From: JBJKRF01 sp046704785
GTDB taxonomy: Bacteria > Chloroflexota > Anaerolineae > Anaerolineales > Villigracilaceae
Direction: 5' to 3'
DNA length: 21,769 nucleotides
NCBI GenBank assembly: GCA_046704785.1
Contig: JBJKRF010000066.1
Location: 1-21,769, forward strand
In this document: piece after piece, positions 6,600 to 14,385 of the stretch
Layout: every line of letters begins with the position of its first letter
How positions within the stretch are numbered: the stretch's first letter is position 1
Notes under the pieces: generated by a model
The model's database searches: none
What the model was told of the DNA's origin: nothing
Seen by the model: the letters and a program-made list of their open reading frames with translations, nothing else
Made by a program: the position numbers and the translations under genes

Positions 6600-9500
6600 A
6601 TGCTCATGGAATTGCTCCTCTCCCGCCTTCGTGCGACCCCCGAATACCAATCCTTCCTTAAGCAGGTACAGGAAGATGTTCGCCTGCCTGCGCTTGGACT
6701 CTTGCGTTCCGCGCGCCTGCCGTTGCTGGCGGCGCTGCACGGCGACCTGAACCGTCCCTTGTTGCTGCTGACCGACCGCGCCGACCACGCCCTGGCGCTC
6801 TACGACGAGCTTGCTTTCTGGGCGCCCGGCGTTTCGCGCTATCTATATTCCGAGCCAAACCCACTGTTTTATGAGGAAGCTGCCTGGGGGGCCTCCACGC
6901 GCCGCGAACGGTTGCAGGCGCTGACGGCACTGTCTGTCTATCACTTGCCTTTTGCGCAGAAACCGGCTTCTCCGCCAGTGGTCGTTGCTTCGGTGCGGGC
7001 CGTCATGACGCGCACCCTGCCGCGGCGTGATTTTCTCAAGGCCAGTAAACGCCTCGCGCTTGGGCAGGAGATTCAGCCGGATGCGCTGCTCCGCCAGTGG
7101 GCGGCGATTGGCTATCAGGCGGCGGACACTGTGCTCGAACCGGGACAGTTCTCTCATCGTGGCGGCATCCTGGATTTGTGGGTGCCGTCTGAGATGCTGC
7201 CGGCCCGCCTGGATTTCTTCGGAGATGAGATCGATACTATCCGCCATTTCGATCCCGCTTCGCAGCGGACGCTGGCGCAGTTGGAAAAACTACTGGTGAC
7301 CCCGGCGCGCGAAGTCCTGGCTACCAAGACCCCTGCCGAGATCGGTTTGCCTGAAGGGACGCAGCTTTCCGAGTTCCATATTCCTCTCTTGCATCCCTTC
7401 CCGGCCAGCTTGTTCGACTACCTGCCGCAGCGAGCGCTGGTGCTGGTGGACGACCTGTCGCTGTTGGAAAGCATGGCGGGCGAGGTCGAAGAGCAGGCGG
7501 TCAAGTTCCGTCAGGAGTCGGTCGAAGAAGGTGCGCTCGATCATAACTTTCCCATCCCGTACCAGACCTGGTCGGAGCTGCTGGACAGTTTGCAGGCTCA
7601 TCCCTGGCTGGACTTCGGCCATGCCGAGGAAGGTGTGGCCGAAGCGACACAGCCGCCTGGCTTGGCGCAGCGTTTTATGCCCGATCCTCGTTTTGGCGGA
7701 CGGCTCAAACCTTTCGTGGAGTACCTGGCGAAACTGGTCGAGGCCGGCGAACAGGCTGTGGTGGTTTCGCGTCAGGCGCAGCGTTTGGAGGAACTCTGGG
7801 CGGAACTGCCGCTTCTGGATAGCGGCATCCAGGTGACGGGGAGTTCGAGCGAGGAGAACCCGCTCTTTTTCGACGCCACCCTTTCGGCGGGCTGGACTCT
7901 GGCATCCGGCGACGGGCCTCCCATCCACCTGATTACAGATTCCGAGATTTTTGGTTGGGAGCGGCCCACGCCGCGGCCTCGCCAGCGACCGGCTGCCGAG
8001 ACTCCCGAAGCGGCCTTCGCCGACCTGCGCGTCGACGATTATGTTGTCCATGTGGATTATGGCATCGGCAGGTTCGCCGGGTTGGTGCGGCGGGTGCTGG
8101 ACGGTCACGAGCGCGAGTTTCTGGCGGTGGAATACGAAGGTGGCGACCAACTGTTCGTGCCGGTCTTTCAGGCGGATCGTCTGACGCGTTATGTCGGCAC
8201 CGACGGTGCGCCGCCAAGCCTGACGCGATTGGGTAGCAGCGAGTGGACCACTACCAAAAATGCCGTGCGCGAGGCGGTACAGAAGATTGCCGAGGAGTTG
8301 CTCGAACTATATGCCAAACGTCAGACGGTGACAGGCTTTTCTTTTAGTGTCGATACATCCTGGCAGAAGGAACTCGAGGAGAGTTTCCCGTACGTGGAGA
8401 CGCAAGACCAGGCGGCTGCGATCGAGGCCGTCAAGCAGGATATGCAGACGGCCCGCCCAATGGATCGCCTGCTGTGCGGCGACGTGGGCTACGGCAAGAC
8501 GGAAGTGGCCTTGCGCGCGGCCTTCAAAGCAGTACAGGACGGCAAACAGGTGGCGGTGCTGGTGCCGACCACGGTACTGGCGCAGCAACATTACGAGACC
8601 TTCCAGCAGCGCCTGGCGGCTTTCCCGGTGAAAGTGGAAATGCTCTCACGCTTTCGCACCCATCGCGAGCAGGGGCAGATTCTACGCGGTCTGGCGAGCG
8701 GCGCGGTGGACATCATCATTGGCACCCATCGTCTGATCTCCGGCGACGTGGCGTTCAAAGACCTGGGGTTGGTGGTGATCGATGAGGAGCAGCGTTTCGG
8801 CGTGACGCACAAGGAACATTTCAAGAAGTTGCGCACCGAGGTGGACGTGCTGACGCTGACGGCAACGCCCATCCCGCGCACGTTGTACATGGCACTGACC
8901 GGTGTACGCGACATCTCGAACTTGAATACGCCGCCCGAAGAGCGCCTGCCCATCATTACCCACGTGGGGCCGTACTCGCCGCGCCTGGTGCGCCAGGCGA
9001 TCCTGCGCGAGTTGGAACGCGGCGGGCAGGTCTTTTTCGTGCATAACCGCGTGCAAACTATCGAGGCCATGGCGATGCACCTGCGCCGGTTGGCGCCCGA
9101 GGCGCGCATCGGGATTGGGCACGGCCAGATGGACGAAAAGGAACTGGCGGCGGTGATGCACCGATTTAACGAGGCTCAGATCGACATCCTGCTCTCGACC
9201 ACGATCATCGAATCGGGGCTCGACATCCCGAATGCGAACACGCTGATCGTCGACCGCGCCGACACCTTTGGCCTGGCGCAGCTCTACCAGTTACGTGGAC
9301 GCGTAGGGCGCGGAGCGGTGCGCGCGTATGCCTATTTCTTTCGGCACCGCAAGAAGGCACCCACCGTCGAAGGGCAGGAACGCCTGGAAGTGATCGCCGA
9401 GAATACCCAACTCGGCGCGGGGTACTCAATTGCCATGCGCGACCTGGAGATTCGCGGCGCAGGCGAACTGCTGGGCACACGCCAGTCGGGGCACATCGCT

Positions 9501-10115
9501 TCGGTGGGATTTCATCTCTACACCCGCATGTTGGCGACCGAGGTCAAGCGCCTGCGGCGCGCCGCCGCCGCGGCTGTGGAAAGTGGGGCTACAGAAGGCG
9601 CATTGCTGCCGGCGGTGGCGCGTGTCTCGTCGTTGGGGTCGGCTTTCGAGGACGAGTTGCGCGAACCGGTCACCGTCGACCTGCCGCTGGCAATCGGCAT
9701 TCCGGCGACGTATATCCCCGATCAAGACTTGCGCCTGCGCCTGTATCGCCGTATCGCCAGCCTGCGCCAGGAAGATGAGATGGAGGCGCTGGTCAACGAG
9801 TTCGTCGACCGCTTTGGGCCTTTCCCGGAGATGGCGGAGAATCTGTTCTACCAGATGCGCGTCAAGCTGCGCGCCGATGCCGTGGGACTGGCTTCTGTGA
9901 GTGTAGAAAGCGGCCAAATCGTGCTGCGTTATCCGGCCCTGACGGAAAATATGGCGCAGCACACCTTGCCCGATCTGGGAGCCGGGGTGCGCGGCGGGAA
10001 GAACGCCTACTGGTGTAATTTTCTGAAAGAGGAGAACTGGCAGGAGCGCCTGCTGGAGACGTTGGATAGGCTCAAGAGCCGCGTCGTGGACGTAATCGAT
10101 GTCAATCCATCGTGA
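6600..10115 (+). CDS. mfd: Transcription-repair coupling factor
   Basis: Mfd is the DNA translocase that removes stalled RNA polymerase and recruits UvrA. At 1171 aa it is close to the family's usual length. A UvrB-like N-terminal module covers ~30-350, including SHRGGILDLWVPS. The RNA-polymerase-interacting domain begins near 475 with DDYVVHVDYGIGRFAGL. The SF2 helicase core has Walker A GDVGYGKTEVA (~627), IIGTHRLI, the DEEQ box in VVIDEEQRFG (~727), TATPIPRTL (~758), and motif VI RGRVGRG (~899). The C-terminal TRCF domain starts near 1000 and includes DQDLRLRLYRRIASL. The gene is intact and ends 20 bp before the convergent wecB stop. ATG 6600 is used, with ATG 6606 two codons later as an alternative. 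No Shine-Dalgarno sequence is obvious. Confidence 0.98.
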   Translation: MLMELLLSRLRATPEYQSFLKQVQEDVRLPALGLLRSARLPLLAALHGDLNRPLLLLTDRADHALALYDELAFWAPGVSRYLYSEPNPLFYEEAAWGASTRRERLQALTALSVYHLPFAQKPASPPVVVASVRAVMTRTLPRRDFLKASKRLALGQEIQPDALLRQWAAIGYQAADTVLEPGQFSHRGGILDLWVPSEMLPARLDFFGDEIDTIRHFDPASQRTLAQLEKLLVTPAREVLATKTPAEIGLPEGTQLSEFHIPLLHPFPASLFDYLPQRALVLVDDLSLLESMAGEVEEQAVKFRQESVEEGALDHNFPIPYQTWSELLDSLQAHPWLDFGHAEEGVAEATQPPGLAQRFMPDPRFGGRLKPFVEYLAKLVEAGEQAVVVSRQAQRLEELWAELPLLDSGIQVTGSSSEENPLFFDATLSAGWTLASGDGPPIHLITDSEIFGWERPTPRPRQRPAAETPEAAFADLRVDDYVVHVDYGIGRFAGLVRRVLDGHEREFLAVEYEGGDQLFVPVFQADRLTRYVGTDGAPPSLTRLGSSEWTTTKNAVREAVQKIAEELLELYAKRQTVTGFSFSVDTSWQKELEESFPYVETQDQAAAIEAVKQDMQTARPMDRLLCGDVGYGKTEVALRAAFKAVQDGKQVAVLVPTTVLAQQHYETFQQRLAAFPVKVEMLSRFRTHREQGQILRGLASGAVDIIIGTHRLISGDVAFKDLGLVVIDEEQRFGVTHKEHFKKLRTEVDVLTLTATPIPRTLYMALTGVRDISNLNTPPEERLPIITHVGPYSPRLVRQAILRELERGGQVFFVHNRVQTIEAMAMHLRRLAPEARIGIGHGQMDEKELAAVMHRFNEAQIDILLSTTIIESGLDIPNANTLIVDRADTFGLAQLYQLRGRVGRGAVRAYAYFFRHRKKAPTVEGQERLEVIAENTQLGAGYSIAMRDLEIRGAGELLGTRQSGHIASVGFHLYTRMLATEVKRLRRAAAAAVESGATEGALLPAVARVSSLGSAFEDELREPVTVDLPLAIGIPATYIPDQDLRLRLYRRIASLRQEDEMEALVNEFVDRFGPFPEMAENLFYQMRVKLRADAVGLASVSVESGQIVLRYPALTENMAQHTLPDLGAGVRGGKNAYWCNFLKEENWQERLLETLDRLKSRVVDVIDVNPS

Positions 10116-10139
10116 AGAAAGCAGGCGAATACTCTTCAC
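10112..10139. terminator. Symmetric hairpin spanning the convergent mfd and wecB stops
   Basis: GTGAAGA (10112-10118) and TCTTCAC (10133-10139) form a perfect 7-bp stem with a 14-nt loop. The mfd TGA (10113-10115) and the minus-strand wecB TGA (10136-10138) lie in opposite arms. There is no T-tract on either side, so a bidirectional terminator role is only a suggestion. Confidence 0.35.
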
Positions 10140-11275
10140 CGCTTTGCGCTGCTTTGATTATTGAGCAGCGCACTCACGATCCGTTCGGCGGCGCGCCCAT
10201 CGCCGTAGGGATTGACGGCCCGGGCCATGCGCCGGTACTCGTTCGGGTCGTCCAACAGCAGCTTTACAGTCGAAACGATTTTCCTGCGCTCGGTGCCCAC
10301 CAGCTTCACCGTCCCGGCCTGGACGGCCTCCGGGCGTTCGGTCACTTCGCGCAGTACCAGCACTGGTACACCCAGGCCGGGCGCCTCCTCCTGGAGGCCG
10401 CCGGAATCCGTCAGCACCAACGCAGCGCGTTTGAGCACTTGCACCAACGGCAGATAGTCGAGCGGCGGCAGTAGGCTCACGTGCGGTGTGTTTCCGAGCA
10501 GGCGTCGCACGGGCTCCTGCACGTTGGGGTTGAGATGCACCGGGTAGACGAAGTGAATGCGTTCCCCATAGTGATTCGACAACTCACGCAGGGCGGCGCA
10601 GATGTCCTTCAGGGGCGCGCCAAAGTTCTCTCGTCGGTGCGCCGTGACCAGGACGAGTTTCCGGGCGGGATCGTTCAGAACCTGTGCCGGGAGTCCCAAT
10701 TGGACGAGTTCCTGCGGGGGAAAAGGTTGTTTCGCCACCCATTGCAACGCATCGATGACCGGGTTGCCCGTTACGACGACGTTTTCTGCCGGGAGGTTCT
10801 CGCGCAGCAGGTTCTGCTTGGACCATTCGGTGGGTGCAAAATGCAGGTCGGCGGCGACGCTTGCCACGCGGCGGTTGATTTCTTCGGGGAAGGGCTGCCA
10901 CTTGTCGTGGGTGCGCAGCCCGGCTTCGACGTGTCCGAACCGGATTCGGTTGTAATAGGCCAGTAGCGCAACTGTCATCACGGTGGTGGTGTCGCCCTGA
11001 GCCAGCACCCAGTCGGGACGCAGGTCTTTAAACACGGGGTCGAGGTGTTTGAAGATGGCTGCGGTGATCTGCGCCAGCGACTGGTCTGCTTTCATCAGAT
11101 TCAGGTCCACATTGGGGTGGAGGTCGAAGAGCGTCAGCACCTGGTCGAGCATTTCGCGGTGTTGGGCGGTGACGCAGACCAGCGAATTGATGCCGGGTGT
11201 GTTCTCCAGGCAGCGGACGACGGGGGCCATTTTGATGGCTTCGGGACGGGTGCCGAATACGGAAAGGATGCGCAT
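10136..11275 (-). CDS. wecB: UDP-N-acetylglucosamine 2-epimerase (non-hydrolysing)
   Basis: This enzyme interconverts UDP-GlcNAc and UDP-ManNAc, supplying ManNAc for surface glycans. The 379-aa protein has the GT-B fold signatures in order: GTRPEAIKMAP (8-18), TAQHREMLDQ (~36-45), AQGDTTTV (~91-98), HVEAGLRT (~115-122), FPEEINRR, TGNPVIDAL, VTAHRRENFG (~210) and the UDP-binding TDSGGLQEEAPGLGVP followed by REVTERPEA. All key residues look intact. It is the last gene of the leftward run, 133 bp after the NBR1-type lipoprotein gene, and likely has its own promoter. Functionally it fits the polysaccharide export operon in this window, although it is not co-transcribed with it. Confidence 0.96.
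   Translation of the reverse strand: MRILSVFGTRPEAIKMAPVVRCLENTPGINSLVCVTAQHREMLDQVLTLFDLHPNVDLNLMKADQSLAQITAAIFKHLDPVFKDLRPDWVLAQGDTTTVMTVALLAYYNRIRFGHVEAGLRTHDKWQPFPEEINRRVASVAADLHFAPTEWSKQNLLRENLPAENVVVTGNPVIDALQWVAKQPFPPQELVQLGLPAQVLNDPARKLVLVTAHRRENFGAPLKDICAALRELSNHYGERIHFVYPVHLNPNVQEPVRRLLGNTPHVSLLPPLDYLPLVQVLKRAALVLTDSGGLQEEAPGLGVPVLVLREVTERPEAVQAGTVKLVGTERRKIVSTVKLLLDDPNEYRRMARAVNPYGDGRAAERIVSALLNNQSSAKR
10146..10171. repeat. Inverted repeat inside the wecB 3' end
   Basis: GCGCTGCT (10146-10153) and AGCAGCGC (10164-10171) form a perfect 8-bp stem with a 10-nt loop. It lies within the last codons of wecB and beside the stop-codon hairpin. No T-tract follows; it may stabilise the 3' end or be chance. 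Confidence 0.4.
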
Positions 11276-11282
11276 GTTGTGA

Positions 11283-11291
11283 ATTCTAGCA
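11283..11291 (-). promoter_or_regulatory. Extended -10 element directly upstream of wecB
   Basis: On the minus strand TGC precedes TAGAAT (5 of 6 consensus matches). Only 7 nt separate TAGAAT from the wecB ATG, so transcription would start at or within a base of the start codon. No Shine-Dalgarno sequence is present, which fits a leaderless mRNA. No recognisable -35 is seen. Confidence 0.4.
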
Positions 11292-11296
11292 CGGAT

Positions 11297-11346
11297 TCCC
11301 GCTTAGCTTCCTCGCCTGCGGTGAGGCTCTTCGGGAAGCAGCGGGA
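11297..11346. repeat. Large imperfect dyad between the NBR1-type lipoprotein gene and wecB
   Basis: TCCCGCT (11297-11303) pairs with AGCGGGA (11340-11346), and after a 2-nt bulge GCTTCC (11306-11311) pairs with GGAAGC (11334-11339). The enclosed 22 nt can fold again, with CGCC and GGTG around TGC. There is no T-tract on the minus strand after the stem. It could be a terminator for the recA-lipoprotein transcript lacking a classic tail, an operator for the wecB promoter just downstream, or an interspersed palindrome. Confidence 0.5.
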
Positions 11347-11408
11347 TAAAGTGAGTTTGCGCGCTGCACCCCGCATTTACTCTCTTGCCACGAGAGAATC
11401 CAAAGAGC

Positions 11409-11999
11409 CTATGGCGAGACAACAACCTGCATGTAGACGGCGTCTCCAAAGGGTTGACCGTCAGGGTCGAAGGCCTGCCAGGCGGTTTTATACGTGCCAG
11501 CTTGCTGAGGAGCGGTGAAGGCGATCTCCAGGATGGCTTGCGTACCGGCCCGTGCAGGGTACAACGTCTGGTCGGTGTTTGCTCCCAGGGCGTCGCCGTC
11601 GATGAGTTTCAGGCGATAGCGAGTGTCCCAGTTGCACGAACCGTCGTTCTCGACGCTCCATTGTTTGTCGATGGAATCGCCGGGTTTGACGGTGGTTCCG
11701 TCGGGGACGGTCAAATCGGATAAATATTTCAAGCTGTTGATACAAGGCGGTGTCGCTGTGGATGGCAGGGGTGTGGGCGAAAAGTCGGGGGGCGGAGTCT
11801 GCGCGATGGTCACGACGATTGCCGTTGGGGAGACGAACGGAACGATCGTGGCTTGTGTAGCCGCGTTCCCCAGGGCGGTCGGTGGGATAAAGGGCGTGGA
11901 AGTCGTCTCCTGGCAGGAGGTTGTCAACAAAGCGACCAATAAAAATACGCAATACGAGAAACGTACCGCGTATTTTTTGTGATTTCGTGGGGCGAACAT
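11409..11999 (-). CDS. Lipoprotein with NBR1-type Ig-like domain
   Basis: The 196-aa protein starts with basic residues (RNHKK), a hydrophobic stretch and LLTTSC, a slightly atypical lipobox with Cys29 as the probable lipidated residue. Residues ~30-90 are a Thr/Pro-rich spacer. From ~95 to the end is an NBR1-type Ig-like domain as found in Chloroflexi surface proteins: DGTTVKPGDS, KQWSVENDGSCNW, YRLKLIDGDALG, then AGTYKTAWQAFDPDGQPFG. It is expected on the outer face of the membrane, possibly as a binding or scaffolding module; the partner is unknown. It begins only 5 nt after the recA stop and has no good ribosome site of its own. It is therefore probably co-transcribed and translationally coupled with recA, an odd pairing. 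Confidence 0.85.
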   Translation of the reverse strand: MFAPRNHKKYAVRFSYCVFLLVALLTTSCQETTSTPFIPPTALGNAATQATIVPFVSPTAIVVTIAQTPPPDFSPTPLPSTATPPCINSLKYLSDLTVPDGTTVKPGDSIDKQWSVENDGSCNWDTRYRLKLIDGDALGANTDQTLYPARAGTQAILEIAFTAPQQAGTYKTAWQAFDPDGQPFGDAVYMQVVVSP

Positions 12000-12004
12000 C
12001 TTGC

Positions 12005-13108
12005 TTATTCGTCTGCGTCGACGTTGCCACTTTCGTCGTCATTGTTGCCACCCATTTCGAGGGGCAAAACCATCTCGCCGCCCAGGGCCCGCTGGCGAAT
12101 GACTTGTTCGACTTCGAAGGCCAGGTCGGGGTTCTGGCGGATGAATTCTTTGGCGTTTTCGCGTCCCTGTCCGATGCGGATGTCACCGTAGGAGTAGAAC
12201 GAACCACGCTTCTGGATGACTTCCAACTGCGTCGCCAGGTCGAGCAGGTCCCCGGCTTTGGAGATGCCTTCGTTGAACATGATGTCGAATTCGGCGGTGC
12301 GGAAGGGCGGCGCGACTTTGTTTTTGACGATGCGCACGCGGGTGCGGTTGCCGATGACCTCGTCGCCTACTTTGATGCTTTGAATGCGGCGCACGTCCAG
12401 GCGCACGGAAGCGTAGAATTTGAGTGCCTGTCCGCCGGTGGTGGTTTCCGGATTGCCGAACATGACGCCGATCTTCTGGCGTAACTGGTTGGTAAAGAGC
12501 ACCGAGGTCTTGGTCTGATTGATGGCCCCGGAAAGTTTGCGCAGCGCCTGCGACATCAAGCGGGCCTGGACGCCCATGGTGGCATCGCCCATGTCGCCTT
12601 CCAGTTCGGAGCGTGGCACCAGAGCAGCGACAGAGTCGATCACGACGATTTCCACCGCGCCAGAGCGTACCAGGGTTTCGGCGATTTCAAGCGCCTGTTC
12701 GCCGGTGTCTGGCTGCGAGACCAGCAAGTTGTCGATGTCCACGCCGCATTTGGCTGCATAGGCGGGGTCGAGGGCGTGTTCCATATCGACGAAAGCGGCC
12801 GTGCCGCCCAATTTCTGTGCTTCGGCCACGATGTGCTGGCAGATGGTGGTTTTCCCCGATGACTCCGGGCCGTAGATTTCGGTGATGCGTCCGCGCGGTA
12901 CGCCGCCCACACCCAGGGCGATGTCGAGCGAGAGCGAGCCGGTTGGGATGGCGTCGATGACCATGCTGTGGGCTTCTCCCAGGCGCATGATCGACCCGTC
13001 GCCGTAGCGTTTGATGATGTCGCCCACGGCCTTGTCTAAGACGGCCTTTTTGGCGTCGTCCATGGGTTGTCCGGGAGTGGGCAAGGGCCCTTGGGATTTT
13101 TTAGCCAT
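12005..13108 (-). CDS. recA: Recombinase RecA
   Basis: RecA forms filaments on single-stranded DNA, performs strand exchange and triggers LexA self-cleavage. The 367-aa protein has Walker A GPESSGKTT (80-88), the FVDMEHALDP segment (~107-116), Walker B IVVIDSVAALVP (~154-165), loop L1 around EGDMGDATMGVQARLMSQ (~170-187), and the TNQLRQKIGVMFGNPETT loop-L2 region (~206-223). The C-terminal tail is acidic, as usual. ATG 13108 is preceded by GGAGA about 9 nt away. Its own promoter with an SOS box lies about 120 nt upstream. An NBR1-type lipoprotein gene follows 5 nt after the stop; recX, a frequent recA partner, is not present here. Confidence 0.99.
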   Translation of the reverse strand: MAKKSQGPLPTPGQPMDDAKKAVLDKAVGDIIKRYGDGSIMRLGEAHSMVIDAIPTGSLSLDIALGVGGVPRGRITEIYGPESSGKTTICQHIVAEAQKLGGTAAFVDMEHALDPAYAAKCGVDIDNLLVSQPDTGEQALEIAETLVRSGAVEIVVIDSVAALVPRSELEGDMGDATMGVQARLMSQALRKLSGAINQTKTSVLFTNQLRQKIGVMFGNPETTTGGQALKFYASVRLDVRRIQSIKVGDEVIGNRTRVRIVKNKVAPPFRTAEFDIMFNEGISKAGDLLDLATQLEVIQKRGSFYSYGDIRIGQGRENAKEFIRQNPDLAFEVEQVIRQRALGGEMVLPLEMGGNNDDESGNVDADE

Positions 13109-13227
13109 GATTCAATTCTCCGAAAATGTGCAGGTTCTCTGGGAATTGGTGAGATGGAGTGGATTCGGCCTCACTTAATCCTAAAGAGCCAACATGCAAA
13201 GGTGACAGCTTGTCTTGTGGTGTCGAA

Positions 13228-13255
13228 AGTATAGCACATATGTTCAGTGCGTCAA
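13228..13255 (-). promoter_or_regulatory. recA promoter
   Basis: On the minus strand TTGACG (13250-13255) and TATACT (13228-13233) are separated by 16 bp, each matching sigma-70 at 5 of 6 positions. The predicted start near 13221 gives a leader of about 113 nt. The TGA stop of the upstream M23 peptidase gene (13252-13254) lies inside the -35 hexamer. Confidence 0.75.
13234..13245 (-). promoter_or_regulatory. LexA-type SOS box in the recA promoter
   Basis: The minus strand reads GAACATATGTGC, seven of eight defined bases of the Gram-positive type GAAC-N4-GTTC LexA site, with central ATAT. It fills the spacer between -35 and -10, the classic position for blocking RNA polymerase. Placement upstream of recA makes the call much stronger than the motif alone. 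Confidence 0.72.
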
Positions 13256-14385
13256 GGGGCCGGCGGCGTTGCGATATCGGGCGTCGGCAAGGGCGGCGGC
13301 TCCATGCTATAGCCGTATTCTCCCCTGAAGGAAAAATAAGTGATCTGACCCGGCAACACGTTGACCTGTGTCTTGTAAGACTTCTGGGAGTAGATGATTT
13401 CTAATTTGTAAACGCCGGCGGAGAGGTCGCTGATAGCCATATTTTCCTGGTAATAATCGTCCGAGTTGACTGCCTCCGGGCCGTAGGTGTCTACCACCCA
13501 TTGGTGCCCTGTGGCCTGTGAGGTGACGTAGACGGGATCATTGGTGATCAACTTGTGATCGTTGTACATAACACGCCCGACGAGCACACCCCAGCCTTCC
13601 GCCGGCGCAATCCATAGCTCCGGGTTGCGTGTATCGTAATACGAGTTCTCGCCGATGCGCACCTCGAAATGCAGGTGGGGGCCGGTGGTTGCGCCGGTTG
13701 AGCCGACCTCGCCGATTTGCGTGCCGGTCTGGACGCGTTCTCCCACGTGCGCCAATATGGCGCGCATGTGCGCATAAACCGTATAAAGCGGCTGGCCTCT
13801 GTATCCGAAGTCATGCCGGATAACGACCGCCATGCCGTACGGGTCGCTGAGGTTGCCGGGTGTGAAGCTGAACAATCCCCAATCGGCCCAAACCACCGTG
13901 CCCGGCCCGGCGGCCAGCACGGCGGTGCCTTCTTTGGCGTCCAGGTCTACACCGGTGTGGGTGACGCCTGGAAAGAAGACGCCGCCATAACGATAGTTCG
14001 CCAACGGCCAGTTGACCTCGTCTGCGGCGATGGGCCGCGCGAAGTAGAAGTGGTCGAAGGGCCCCAGGGCCCAGGGAACGGGGTATTGGGGCGGGCGCCA
14101 GATGGAGACGGGGTTGGCGCCGGGCGTCGGCAGGCTGAAACGCAACGGGTTGGAGCGTTGATACATGGGCGTGGCTACCACACAGTCGGGATTCGGGCAA
14201 ACGGGCGTCGGGGCGTCGGCTGTGGCCTGGTTCACGGGCGTCGACGGGGAGTCCGTTCCGGCGGCCAGTACGGCGGTTGGGCCCGCCGCCGGAGCAAGTC
14301 CACCCGGGGCCTGGTCGCCGCTAAGCGGGCCGCAGGCCGCCGTCCACAAAAATATCGTTAAGAAAACCAGGCTCCGAATTTTCAT
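13252..14385 (-). CDS. M23-family metallopeptidase lipoprotein
   Basis: This 377-aa exported protein probably cuts peptidoglycan cross-links outside the membrane or regulates amidases. The signal peptide ends in TAAC, a likely lipobox with Cys18. A Thr/Pro/Ala-rich spacer covers ~20-75. The M23 (LytM/LAS) domain lies at ~135-245. Its zinc ligands are visible as H143-x3-D147 in THTGVDL, H206 in VYAHMR, and H239 in GPHLHFEVR, so it should be active. A C-terminal beta domain at ~260-360, with a short proline-rich end, resembles carboxypeptidase-regulatory folds (AGVYKLEIIY). Its ATG overlaps the stop of the preceding TolB-like gene (ATGA), indicating coupling. The stop falls within the recA -35 box. 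Confidence 0.9.
   Translation of the reverse strand: MKIRSLVFLTIFLWTAACGPLSGDQAPGGLAPAAGPTAVLAAGTDSPSTPVNQATADAPTPVCPNPDCVVATPMYQRSNPLRFSLPTPGANPVSIWRPPQYPVPWALGPFDHFYFARPIAADEVNWPLANYRYGGVFFPGVTHTGVDLDAKEGTAVLAAGPGTVVWADWGLFSFTPGNLSDPYGMAVVIRHDFGYRGQPLYTVYAHMRAILAHVGERVQTGTQIGEVGSTGATTGPHLHFEVRIGENSYYDTRNPELWIAPAEGWGVLVGRVMYNDHKLITNDPVYVTSQATGHQWVVDTYGPEAVNSDDYYQENMAISDLSAGVYKLEIIYSQKSYKTQVNVLPGQITYFSFRGEYGYSMEPPPLPTPDIATPPAP

Noticed and set aside
5952..6788. A 278-codon minus-strand frame opposite pth and the start of mfd
   Set aside because: It spans two well-supported genes on the other strand and has no family signature.
7290..8150. A 286-codon minus-strand frame inside mfd
   Set aside because: Shadow of the mfd coding strand; low-complexity, no motif.
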